DNA from: JAUMBM01 sp964441755
GTDB taxonomy: Bacteria; Bacteroidota; Bacteroidia; Chitinophagales; Saprospiraceae
DNA length: 64,000 nt
Assembly (NCBI GenBank): GCA_964441755.1
Contig: CAYTVG010000006.1
Location: 1 to 64,000, forward strand
Reading direction: 5' to 3'
Under the pieces are notes generated by a model. The model did no database searches, was not told where the DNA came from, and worked only from the letters and a program-made list of their open reading frames with translations. Positions 36,281 to 44,021 of the stretch are shown in pieces. Each line of letters starts with the position of its first letter. Positions within the stretch are counted from its first letter, which is position 1. The position numbers and the translations under genes were made by a program.

Positions 36281-36700
36281 ATCTATATGGTTAATAACCT
36301 GTTCAGTTGTTTTCCAAGCCCCGGAGGGGTCTTTCCTGTATGCTATTGCACCCATAGTACCAGCCGCGGGCCTCCAAACCGCAATAACAGACGCAAAATA
36401 CCTCGTTTGTATCGCCAACAAAAAATCCGCAACAGGCGCTTCCGCTCAAAACTTTCTGTCGGGTCAAAAAAATGGGTGGAAATGCAAGCACTCCCACCCA
36501 TTTTTACAGGCAATCTATGCCTCTATGCTTTATCTACGCCACATAAAGCGTATTTGAGGTTTTTTCAGCGGGTCTAAAATTGTACTTCCCTCCGTGAAAA
36601 TGGTTTTTCAGTTGCCTGCGATTGATAGGCTCCTTCAAAAACATACAAACACGTAAAACAACACAACTTTTGCTCCCGGCAAAAATTCCCGGAGATGCTC
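36281..36700. other. Intergenic region, degenerate repeat and hairpin
   Basis: 420 bases with no credible gene. Bases 36321-36400 look like a decayed REP (GCCCCGGAGGGG at 36330-36341, then a GC-rich palindrome-like stretch), but differ too much from the cluster at the window start to be certain. A hairpin at 36468-36505 is described separately. Confidence 0.4.
36468..36505 (-). terminator. Possible terminator, downstream of the proline-rich protein
   Basis: AAAAATGGGTGG pairs with CCACCCATTTTT across a 14-base loop. Read on the minus strand, a T run follows. It is about 200 bases after the stop of the proline-rich gene, so its assignment is uncertain. Confidence 0.5.
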
Positions 36701-38113
36701 TTAGTTACCGCCTCGACCACCGCTGCTCCTTGGTGCAGAATATGACGGCGCCGGAGAGGAGCTACGAGATGGTGCACTGTTGTAGCTTGGGCTTGAACTG
36801 CGTGGCGCAGGACTGCTTGGCTGATAACTCGGCGTGCTGCGCGGTGCAGGTGTATTGTCACGATATGTAGGCGTACTGCGTGGCGCAGGACTACTTGGCT
36901 GATAGCTCGGTGTATTGCGCGGTGCAGGTGTATTGTTGCGGTACGCAGGTGTGCTGCGCGGTGCGGGTGCGTTGTCCCGATACGTAGGCGTACTGCGGGG
37001 TGCAGGCGTACTGCGCGGTGCAGGTGCATTATCCCGGTACGTAGGCGTGCTGCGGGGCGCAGGCGTGTTATCGCGATATGTAGGCACATTGCGAGGTACT
37101 ACAGGTGCACGATTGCTGCGATCACTCCCCGTTGCAGGTTCACGAGTTACCGGACTGCGTGTACCACGGTTGGTATCCATTGCAGGCTCCCTTGTTGCCG
37201 GTGTACGCGTAGGCGCAACATCAGCAGGGGCTGCACCGTTGTTCCGGGTAGCTGCAGGCGTTCTGCTCGTCGCAGGTGCCTGTGGATTTACGCCCGGAGC
37301 CTGCGCCGGCTGCACAGGACGATTATTAGGCCTAGGATCAGCCGTGACGCCCGTGCGGCGCGGACCATTGTAAGTACCGTTATCAATTGTATTAGGACGG
37401 TCATTGCTATTGCCAAAATTGTTATTGACTACGTTGACCGTGTTGTAGTTGAAATTATTTCCCCAGGAAGGAGGGCAGTACAAGTTGGACAAGCCACCGC
37501 CGAAACCACCACCACCAAAACCGCCACCAAAACCGCCATTGTTCCAGGCACCAAAGCCAGGATTATTCCAGTTATTCCAACCAGCATTTCCCCAGCGATT
37601 GAACGGGCGGTTCCAGGGATTATTCCAAGGATTATTCCAAGGGTTATTCCAGCTGTAGAAACTAAAGCCCCAGCCGGAACCACCCCAGCTGTTCCAGTTA
37701 TTCCAGCGACGCTGGTTGCGGAACTGCCAGTAGGAGTTGACTGCCCATGGATCTTCGTAAATCAGCACAGTCGTCAGACCCGGACTCCAGAAAGGATCGT
37801 AATAAAAAACATCGACATAGACGGGGTCGAAGTAGTTGAAGCCGTAGTAAGGACGGTGGAAACGACGGATACGCGAAGCGTAATAGTAGTCATAATTCTC
37901 ATCCTCATAGGCATATGCCTCATCGTCATAGTTGTCGTCATCAGCCCGACTGCCACTAACGGGTGCCGCTGCCGGTGGACGATTGCTGGCAGAATACCAG
38001 TCGTCGCGATCGGGATCATAGTACATATCATCGTACTGTGCCCGAAGAGGGCTGGCGGCTGCGAGGATCGCCAGCAGCAGCAGCCAGCTGGTTGTCCAAT
38101 TCATATTTTTCAT
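36701..38113 (-). CDS. Secreted low-complexity proline-rich repeat protein
   Basis: A 470-residue protein with a signal peptide (MKNMNWTTSWLLLLAILAAASPLRAQ). Residues 27-110 are acidic and tyrosine-rich. Residues 125-225 are Trp/Asn/Gly-rich (repeats NNPWNNPW and GFGGGFGG). The remainder (300-470) is Pro/Ala/Arg-rich, built of a 12-13 residue unit of the form TYRDNAPAPRSTP in imperfect copies. Such proteins in Bacteroidota are often mislabelled as prolyl-tRNA synthetase; the true proS is next door and divergent. No enzymatic motif is seen; an extracellular or surface-matrix role is plausible. Start: ATG 38113 or 38104. Confidence 0.7.
   Translation of the reverse strand: MKNMNWTTSWLLLLAILAAASPLRAQYDDMYYDPDRDDWYSASNRPPAAAPVSGSRADDDNYDDEAYAYEDENYDYYYASRIRRFHRPYYGFNYFDPVYVDVFYYDPFWSPGLTTVLIYEDPWAVNSYWQFRNQRRWNNWNSWGGSGWGFSFYSWNNPWNNPWNNPWNRPFNRWGNAGWNNWNNPGFGAWNNGGFGGGFGGGGFGGGLSNLYCPPSWGNNFNYNTVNVVNNNFGNSNDRPNTIDNGTYNGPRRTGVTADPRPNNRPVQPAQAPGVNPQAPATSRTPAATRNNGAAPADVAPTRTPATREPAMDTNRGTRSPVTREPATGSDRSNRAPVVPRNVPTYRDNTPAPRSTPTYRDNAPAPRSTPAPRSTPTYRDNAPAPRSTPAYRNNTPAPRNTPSYQPSSPAPRSTPTYRDNTPAPRSTPSYQPSSPAPRSSSPSYNSAPSRSSSPAPSYSAPRSSGGRGGN
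36810..37095. repeat. In-gene tandem repeats of the proline-rich protein
   Basis: Direct DNA repeats of about 39 bases encode the TYRDNAPAPRSTP-type peptide in several imperfect copies, with GTGCAGG and TACGTAGG blocks recurring. They are likely to vary in copy number among strains. Confidence 0.7.
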
Positions 38114-38417
38114 GGCAGTAAATTTAGAGTAAATACAAAGACCTCAAATGCTTTCAGTAAGCTTTCAAACCCGAAATTACTACATTTGTGGAAGTAAATG
38201 TGTTAAGAGCTTATTAAAACCGTTTTTTTGGCGTGTTAAAGTCTTTTAACACTGCTAAAAGACACTTTTTGCAGACCTTTGTCTCGCAAAACACGCCACC
38301 TCAACGAACAGGTGCGTGCACAAGCAACTACGTCTTGATTATTAAACAACCATACGACTTAGAATGTTCCGCTGCCGAAGGCTGATTGCCGGAGGCGGAA
38401 ATCAACTACGACACAAC
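38114..38417. other. Divergent region before proS
   Basis: 304 bases. TACATTTG at 38181-38188 is an exact plus-strand -7 box and would give a leader of about 225 bases to proS. In that leader, GTGTTAAA at 38233-38240 and TTTAACAC at 38245-38252 form an 8-bp inverted repeat around GTCT, possibly an operator or small stem. No gene or riboswitch of a known type is seen. Confidence 0.5.
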
Positions 38418-39887
38418 ATGGCAAAAGAGATTACCAGTCGGGCAGACGACTACTCACAGTGGTATATTGACATTGTAAAGAAAGCCAACATGGCCGATAA
38501 TTCGGCTGTCAGAGGGTGCATGGTCATAAAGCCGTACGGCTTTGCCATCTGGGAGAATATGCGCGATCAACTGGATCGCATGTTCAAGGAAACGGGGCAC
38601 GTAAACGCTTATTTTCCGCTCTTCATACCCAAGAGTTTTTTGAGCCGCGAGGCAGAACACGTGGAGGGATTTGCCAAGGAATGCGCAGTAGTGACGCATC
38701 ACCGCCTCATGAATGCGCCGGATGGCAGTGGTGTCGTTGTTGATCCCGAAGCCAAGCTCGAAGAGGAGCTCATTGTACGCCCCACTTCCGAGACGATTAT
38801 CTGGCATACCTATAAAGACTGGATCAGCTCCTACAGGGATCTGCCGCTGCTCATCAACCAGTGGGCCAATGTTGTGCGCTGGGAAATGCGTACGCGCTTA
38901 TTTCTGCGTACGGCCGAGTTCCTCTGGCAGGAGGGGCATACAGCGCATGCAACCCGCGAAGAGGCGGTAGAAGAAACGCTGCGCATGCTGGATGTCTATG
39001 CAACTTTCGCAGAAGAATACATGGCCATGCCGGTCATCAGAGGGGTAAAAACAGCCAACGAGCGTTTTGCAGGAGCTGAGGATACGTATTGTATCGAAGC
39101 GCTTATGCAGGATGGTAAAGCGCTGCAGGCCGGTACTTCTCACTTCCTCGGCCAGAATTTTGCCAAGGCTTTTGATGTCAAGTTCCTGGCCGAAGACAAC
39201 CAGCTCGAGTATGTATGGGCTACTTCCTGGGGTGTCTCCACCCGCCTCATCGGTGCGCTTATCATGACGCATTCCGATGACAACGGACTGGTACTGCCGC
39301 CCCGGCTCGCGCCTGTGCAGGTCATCATCGTGCCTATCCCCAAGCCCGCAGCAGAGATTGATGCCGCTGCTGCCGACATTATGAAGGCGCTCAAATCGCG
39401 GGGTATTCGTGTTCAGTATGATACCGATACCAAAAAGCGCCCCGGCTTCAAGTTTGCCGAACACGAAATGCGCGGCATCCCCGTCCGCCTCGGTATTGGG
39501 GCTCGCGATCTGGAAAACGGGGTCGTTGAGGTGGCCCGAAGGGATACGAAAGAAAAACAGAGCGTACCGGTAGAAGGTCTGGCTGCTTATATAGAGCAGT
39601 TGCTCGAGGATATTCAGCAGCAGCTGTTCAACAAAGCAGCAGCCTACCGGGATGCCAAGATTACCCGCGTGGATACATTCGAGGAATTCACAGCCATCAT
39701 GAACACGGACGAGCCCGGCTTCGTATCTGCTCACTGGGATGGTACCACCGAAACTGAACTCAAAATCAAAGAGCTCACCAAAGCTACCATCCGCTGTATT
39801 CCACTCAACAACGAACCGGAAGACGGGCTGTGTGTCCTCACCGGCAAGCCCTCTACCCAGCGGGTGCTGTTTGCTAAGGCATACTAA
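38418..39887 (+). CDS. proS: Prolyl-tRNA synthetase, short archaeal/eukaryal-like type
   Basis: A 489-residue class II aminoacyl-tRNA synthetase that charges tRNA-Pro. Starts MAKEITSRADDYSQWYIDIVKKANMA, the hallmark of the type lacking the bacterial editing insertion; the frame from 38364 is longer than needed. Motif regions are PLFIPKSFLSREAEHVEGFAKE, RPTSETIIWHTYKDWI, then motif 2 VVRWEMRTRLFLRTAEFLWQEGHTAH, and VWATSWGVSTRLIGALIMTHSDDNGLVLPP (motif 3). The C-terminal anticodon-binding domain ends GKPSTQRVLFAKAY as in this group. Full length. It reads away from the proline-rich gene, and a palindrome pair follows. Confidence 0.95.
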   Translation: MAKEITSRADDYSQWYIDIVKKANMADNSAVRGCMVIKPYGFAIWENMRDQLDRMFKETGHVNAYFPLFIPKSFLSREAEHVEGFAKECAVVTHHRLMNAPDGSGVVVDPEAKLEEELIVRPTSETIIWHTYKDWISSYRDLPLLINQWANVVRWEMRTRLFLRTAEFLWQEGHTAHATREEAVEETLRMLDVYATFAEEYMAMPVIRGVKTANERFAGAEDTYCIEALMQDGKALQAGTSHFLGQNFAKAFDVKFLAEDNQLEYVWATSWGVSTRLIGALIMTHSDDNGLVLPPRLAPVQVIIVPIPKPAAEIDAAAADIMKALKSRGIRVQYDTDTKKRPGFKFAEHEMRGIPVRLGIGARDLENGVVEVARRDTKEKQSVPVEGLAAYIEQLLEDIQQQLFNKAAAYRDAKITRVDTFEEFTAIMNTDEPGFVSAHWDGTTETELKIKELTKATIRCIPLNNEPEDGLCVLTGKPSTQRVLFAKAY

Positions 39888-39893
39888 ACCATG

Positions 39894-39932
39894 TCTCCTG
39901 CGCTTTGGCGGCAGTCGCCAAAGTGCAGGAGA
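39894..39932. repeat. Intergenic hairpin after proS
   Basis: 17-base arms with one G-T pair around GCAGT; core CTTTGGCG/CGCCAAAG. It starts 7 bases after the proS stop. Confidence 0.75.
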
Positions 39933-39940
39933 TAGTATCA

Positions 39941-39975
39941 AATTATTTTTTGGCGGCTACCGCCAAAAAATAATT
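39941..39975. terminator. Hairpin terminator between proS and dtd
   Basis: Perfect 16-base arms AATTATTTTTTGGCGG and its complement around CTA. The T/A-rich outer arms resemble those of bidirectional terminators. The dtd gene follows 60 bases later. Confidence 0.75.
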
Positions 39976-40034
39976 CAATCCGATGTTATATTTCGCCACC
40001 AGAGGCAATACCTGTACAATCTGACACTGTCGTT

Positions 40035-40487
40035 ATGCGCATACTTGTCCAACGCGTTCGGGAGGCTGCAGTCGTGGTCGAAGGTGTTACCGTCGGTGCC
40101 ATTGGCCCCGGCCTGCTCGTGTTGTTGGGCATAGAGGCTGCCGATACACATGAAGATACCGACTGGTTGTGCCGAAAACTTAGCCAGCTACGCATTTTCA
40201 GCGATGAAGCGGGTCTCATGAATCTGTCCATACAGGATATCGGCGGTGATTTTCTGGTCGTGAGCCAGTTTACCTTGCATGCCAGCACCAAAAAGGGCAA
40301 TCGCCCCAGCTATGTCAGGGCCGCCCGCCCGGAGGTAGCCGTACCGCTCTACGAGTCTTTTGTTGCACACCTGCAGCAGTGTTCCGGCAGGCCGGTTGCC
40401 ACGGGGATTTTTGGAGCAGACATGAAGGTGAGCCTGGTCAACGACGGCCCTGTAACCATCTGGATGGATTCAAAAATGAAAGAGTGA
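40035..40487 (+). CDS. dtd: D-aminoacyl-tRNA deacylase
   Basis: A 150-residue enzyme that removes D-amino acids (and glycine mischarged on tRNA-Ala) from tRNAs. Signature motifs are MRILVQRVREAAVVVEG, SQFTLHASTKKGNRPSY (catalytic Thr within SQFTL) and VNDGPVTIWMDS (the Gly-cisPro motif). In most homologues the SQFTL motif is followed by AD.KKG; here ASTKKG is a mild variation. Full length. The VanX-like gene starts 1 base after the stop (same unit). A near-match box TATATTTC lies about 45 bases upstream. Confidence 0.95.
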   Translation: MRILVQRVREAAVVVEGVTVGAIGPGLLVLLGIEAADTHEDTDWLCRKLSQLRIFSDEAGLMNLSIQDIGGDFLVVSQFTLHASTKKGNRPSYVRAARPEVAVPLYESFVAHLQQCSGRPVATGIFGADMKVSLVNDGPVTIWMDSKMKE

Positions 40488-40488
40488 T

Positions 40489-41214
40489 ATGAAATATGCT
40501 GTCATACTGACCCGCCATTGTCGCACATTCGGGCTGTTACTGTTGGCCGCCTGCACGGGCTGCGAAACGGGGCAGCCCGGCCTGTCGGCCAGTTCGCTGC
40601 AGCCACCACCTCCGGCTGTCGCCGTAGACAGTACGCCCGCACAGACGCCACCTCCCCCTGTCGACTATGACCGCACGCAATGGCTGGAAATAAAATCACT
40701 CGACAGCACCATCATCCTCGACCTTCGCTATGCAACAGCCGATAATTTTGTCAATGAGCCTATGTACGACTGCGGGCGCTGCTTTTTCAGGCCCGCTGTT
40801 GCCCGCGCACTGCTGGCAGCACATCGGGAACTGCGGCAACAAGGACTGGGACTGAAGTTTTTTGACTGCTACAGACCCGGCCCCATACAATGGAAATTGT
40901 GGAACAAAGTACCTGATCCACGCTTCGTAGCCGATCCGCGCAAAGGCTCCGTACATGGCCGTGGCGGTGCCGCTGATCTTACCATCGTCGACAGCCTCGG
41001 AAAAGAACTTGACATGGGGGTTCCTTTCGATTATTTTGGTGCCGAGGGATACCACGATTACCGGAATCTGCCGGAAGAGGTGCTTGCCAACCGCCAGCTA
41101 TTGCGCGAGACCATGGCCCGCCACCAGATGATACATATACGCACTGAATGGTGGCACTACAGCTATCGACTGCAGCAATTTGATCTCTCAGACTGGTTGT
41201 GGGCATGCCCCTGA
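40489..41214 (+). CDS. D-alanyl-D-alanine dipeptidase-like lipoprotein (M15D, VanX type)
   Basis: A 241-residue zinc peptidase with a lipobox (LLLAACTG, cysteine near residue 22) and a proline-rich linker to residue 60. The catalytic domain has DLRYATADNFVNEPMYDC, FFDCYRPGPIQWKLW, the zinc motif SVHGRGGAADLTI (SxHxxGxAxD) and EWWHYSY (catalytic Glu and zinc His). VanX enzymes cut D-Ala-D-Ala; anchored members are thought to act in peptidoglycan turnover rather than in vancomycin resistance. No vanA/vanH genes are near. It follows dtd within 1 base, an interesting D-amino acid pairing. No terminator is seen before 41424. Confidence 0.88.
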   Translation: MKYAVILTRHCRTFGLLLLAACTGCETGQPGLSASSLQPPPPAVAVDSTPAQTPPPPVDYDRTQWLEIKSLDSTIILDLRYATADNFVNEPMYDCGRCFFRPAVARALLAAHRELRQQGLGLKFFDCYRPGPIQWKLWNKVPDPRFVADPRKGSVHGRGGAADLTIVDSLGKELDMGVPFDYFGAEGYHDYRNLPEEVLANRQLLRETMARHQMIHIRTEWWHYSYRLQQFDLSDWLWACP

Positions 41215-41424
41215 GTTTGCCCGCACCGCTCAGCACAAGTGCCGCAATGGCTGCCGGAGACAATAACAAAATCTTTTTTCGTGCATTCCTGCGTTTACAA
41301 AAGCGTGTAGCCAGTGCTACCTGACCGAAAAAGGTGAAAACCTGCGTAAAAAGAAGCGTTTTAGAATCTGGAAGAAAGTTCTGAAGACGCTCTTATATAT
41401 ACATACCTCTCAACGCTTACGCCC

Positions 41425-43476
41425 ATGCAAAGTGTCCGCCAGCTGGCAGCCATCATGTTTACCGATATCGTCGGGTATACCGCCATGATGCAACAAGACG
41501 AAGCCGATGCGCTGCAGCGCATACGCCGCTACCGCGAAACCATTGGCCGGTTGGTGGCAGAACATGGTGGGCAGATTCTGCAGCACTACGGTGACGGTAC
41601 CCTCACCCTTTTTTCCAGTGTAGTAGAAGCGATGCATTGTGCCCGTAAAATCACACTCGGCCTGAACGAGGAGCCCCGTGTACTGCTGCGCACGGGCATT
41701 CATATAGGCGACGTGGTGCGCAGTGGAGAGGAAGTCTATGGCGATGGCGTCAACATAGCCTCCCGCGTGCAGTCCATCGCACCGCCCGGCAGTATCCTCT
41801 TTACCGGCCAGGTATGGGAGTACCTGCGCAACCAGCCCGATTTTGAAGCCAAGCCGCTGGGAAAATTTTCTTTCAAAAATGTCGATGCGCCGCTGCTGCT
41901 GTATGCACTCAAAGGCCGGGGGCTGCCGGAGGTCGAACCCGACAGGCTCACGGGTGAAAAAGGCAAGCCGACAGACCTGCACTTAGGCGGGCTGCGGCTC
42001 AATCCGCAGCTCGTACGCTGGGCTAGTTTTGTTGCCGGGCTTGTAATCATCGCGGCCATCGCACTACACTTTTGGGGCAGGCAGGCAAGGCCTGACCTAA
42101 GCACAGACAATATCGATAAATCGATCGCTGTGCTGCCCTTTCAGGATTTCAGCCCCAACCACGACCTCGCACACCTCTGCGATGGTATTGCCGAAGAAAT
42201 TCTCAATGAACTGACACAGATCGAAGGCCTTAAGGTGGCCGGGCGCACCTCTTCTTTCACCTACCGCGATGGGCGGGGTGACCTCCGCTCTATAGGCCGC
42301 CAATTGGGTGTAGCTACCGTTCTTGAGGGTAGTATACGGCGTGAGGGCGACAGACTGCGTGTCACCGCACAGCTGATTAATGTGCGCGATGGCTTCCATT
42401 TGTGGTCGCAAACCTATGATCGAAGCCTGACTGATATATTCGGGCTGCAAAGGGAAATCGCTGCCTCCGTCAGCCAAAAACTCGCAGGTATACTGCTGCC
42501 TACTGCCACTGCCACTCAGACAGGCAGCCGTGCCTATGAAGCTTATCTCCGGGGTAAACATCTGCTCAGCCAGCGTGCCGACAGCCTGCCCGAGGCCGTC
42601 CGCTATTTTAATGAAGCAATTGCCCTCGACAGCCAGTTTGCTCCCGCCTATGCGGGGCTGAGTCATACCTACCTGTGGCTCGGCTGGAACAACCTGCTTC
42701 CTTCCAATGAGGCTTTTCCCAAAGTACGCCAATATGCACTTACTGCTCTGCAACTCGACACAAGCCTGGCTTATACCCACGCACTGCTGGGGGCGGTAAG
42801 TCTCTGGTACGACTGGCAATGGTCGGCCGCCCGCATAGCACTCGAACGGGCAAGGCAAAAAAATCCTTCCGAAGCCCGCGCCTACCTGGACCTGGGCTGG
42901 CTCGAAGCTATCAGCAAGCATCCGGAGCAGGCACTCACGCTCATGCACCAGGCAGTGGCCATTGATCCTCTCAATCTCGAATACAACCTGGATCTGGCTG
43001 ATATCTATCGTATGTATTGCCGCTACGATCAGGCGCGCCAGCAGTGCTTCGCCATGCAAAAACAATATCCCAACAACAGCGAACTCGCCTGGATGCTCGG
43101 ACTCATCGATTTTTCGCAAGGCCTCTACCCACAGGCCGTCTCTCAATTCGAAAAGGCTGTGACACTGTCCGAAGGCGAACCCTGGGCTACCCTCTACTAC
43201 CTGGCAGCTCTCGCCGCCAGTGGCCAAAAACAACAGGCCAGCCGCCAGCTCAGTGCGCTCCGGCAACAATATACCCTCGATACTCTCGCACCCGTCGAAC
43301 TCGCCATGGTCTATCTGGCACTCGACCAGCAGGAAGAGGCACTCCAGGCACTCGAGCAGGCATACCAGCAGCGCGCCAACTGGCTCATCTCTATCGGTAT
43401 CGACCCCGTCTGGAACCCGCTCCGCTCACAACCCGCTTTTACCCGACTCCTCACACGCATGCAATTTCCTTCCTGA
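41425..43476 (+). CDS. Class III adenylate/guanylate cyclase with periplasmic TPR domain
   Basis: A 683-residue membrane sensor. Residues 5-180 are a class III nucleotidyl cyclase domain with IMFTDIVGYTAMM and YGDGTLTLFSSV (the two metal aspartates) and RTGIHIGDVV...GVNIASRVQSI. One membrane segment (about 197-215, FVAGLVIIAAIALHFWG) follows. Residues 228-350 match the FlgO/CadC-like region (IAVLPFQDFSPNHDLAHLCDGIAEEIL, VLEGSIRREGDRLRVTAQLI), and 365-680 are about eight TPR units. The layout implies a cytoplasmic cyclase with an external TPR sensor. Purine specificity is not clear from sequence alone. A dispersed-repeat-like segment lies at 41327-41395, just upstream. Confidence 0.85.
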   Translation: MQSVRQLAAIMFTDIVGYTAMMQQDEADALQRIRRYRETIGRLVAEHGGQILQHYGDGTLTLFSSVVEAMHCARKITLGLNEEPRVLLRTGIHIGDVVRSGEEVYGDGVNIASRVQSIAPPGSILFTGQVWEYLRNQPDFEAKPLGKFSFKNVDAPLLLYALKGRGLPEVEPDRLTGEKGKPTDLHLGGLRLNPQLVRWASFVAGLVIIAAIALHFWGRQARPDLSTDNIDKSIAVLPFQDFSPNHDLAHLCDGIAEEILNELTQIEGLKVAGRTSSFTYRDGRGDLRSIGRQLGVATVLEGSIRREGDRLRVTAQLINVRDGFHLWSQTYDRSLTDIFGLQREIAASVSQKLAGILLPTATATQTGSRAYEAYLRGKHLLSQRADSLPEAVRYFNEAIALDSQFAPAYAGLSHTYLWLGWNNLLPSNEAFPKVRQYALTALQLDTSLAYTHALLGAVSLWYDWQWSAARIALERARQKNPSEARAYLDLGWLEAISKHPEQALTLMHQAVAIDPLNLEYNLDLADIYRMYCRYDQARQQCFAMQKQYPNNSELAWMLGLIDFSQGLYPQAVSQFEKAVTLSEGEPWATLYYLAALAASGQKQQASRQLSALRQQYTLDTLAPVELAMVYLALDQQEEALQALEQAYQQRANWLISIGIDPVWNPLRSQPAFTRLLTRMQFPS

Positions 43477-43625
43477 GCTAAAACCTCCATTATCATTTTC
43501 ACAATTTTAACCCCTCTCAACCTGTTCAAATTTAAACTTTATCATCGAAAGCCCTTGTTTTTTGATTTTATTTAAAATATTTTATATTTTGTTGAAAAAA
43601 TTTTAATTTTCGGTTCTTTTGATTG
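43477..43625. other. AT-rich intergenic stretch
   Basis: Very AT-rich (long T and A runs) sequence between the cyclase gene and the tRNA-like RNA promoter. No gene or hairpin of note; it likely serves as an upstream promoter element. Confidence 0.4.
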
Positions 43626-43633
43626 TATATTTG
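43626..43633 (+). promoter_or_regulatory. -7 promoter box of the tRNA-like RNA
   Basis: TATATTTG, an exact TAnnTTTG match, preceded by an AT-rich stretch. Transcription should start near 43640, about 65 bases before the tRNA-like body. The upstream TTG element is weak. Confidence 0.6.
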
Positions 43634-43704
43634 TAATGTCAAAACGCGGTAGCGACAGCGAATAAAGATTCGAAAATCAAGCAACCGGCGATTTGTTTTC
43701 ATCT

Positions 43705-43867
43705 TGTGAGGTGTTGAAATTGGCAGCCATGCCCTCTTGTCTCGGGGGTAGGGAGTTACGAAAAAAACCTGGTATAATGCCACGCGCAAGCGTGACTAGG
43801 GTTGACCACTAGATTTTGTGCCATGGCTAATCGCCCTGTGGAGGTTCGAATCCTTCCCTCACAGCCA
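43705..43867 (+). ncRNA. tRNA-like RNA with a 90-nt variable arm
   Basis: All tRNA landmarks are present over 163 bases. The acceptor arms TGTGAGG (43705-43711) and CCTCACA (43857-43863) pair fully, followed by G and an encoded CCA. The D arm (TGTTGAAATTGGCAGCC) has the conserved GG and resembles the tRNA-Leu D arm. The anticodon stem CCCTC/GGGGG (43732-43736/43744-43748) has loop TTGTCTC with U33 and triplet GTC. The T arm is GGAGG-TTCGAAT-CCTTC (43840-43856). Between anticodon and T stems, 43749-43838 forms a class II-style variable arm. Its outer stem is TAGGG/CCCTG, then GTTA/TAAT, and inside CCTGGT/ACTAGG caps CACGC-GCAA-GCGTG. Ordinary variable arms have at most about 20 bases. It has its own promoter and terminator. 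Whether it is charged is unknown. Confidence 0.65.
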
Positions 43868-43885
43868 AGTAATGGTTTTCGATTA

Positions 43886-43924
43886 AAAGCCATGCAGCGC
43901 CCCGGGCGCTGTGTGGCTTTTTTC
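43886..43924 (+). terminator. Terminator of the tRNA-like RNA
   Basis: AAAAGCCA..CAGCGCC and GGCGCTG..TGGCTTTT pair with the small loop CCGG region, then a T run. It lies 19 bases after the encoded CCA. Confidence 0.85.
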
Positions 43925-43957
43925 GTAAAAAAAGCGCTCGGGCGCGCATTGTAGACA

Positions 43958-43987
43958 AAAAAAGCCCGGCCAAGCTGGCCGGGCTAT
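43958..43987 (-). terminator. Terminator of the giant surface-protein gene
   Basis: AGCCCGGCC pairs with GGCCGGGCT around AAGCT; on the minus strand a run of seven Ts follows. It is about 35 bases past the stop at 44022. Confidence 0.88.
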
Positions 43988-44021
43988 AAACATGCAAGTG
44001 CGTGCCTTCTTTGTGAGCACT

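Noticed and set aside
36810..37095. Possible CRISPR array
   Set aside because: The 39-base direct repeats lie in frame within the proline-rich protein, differ in sequence, have no unique spacers and no cas genes nearby.
38190..38417. T-box leader for proS
   Set aside because: No T-box consensus (UGGNACC-type) sequence and T-boxes are not typical of Bacteroidota.
43640..43925. tmRNA
   Set aside because: Too short (about 285 bases), no tag open frame, no tmRNA 5' end, and the body closes as an ordinary class II tRNA cloverleaf.
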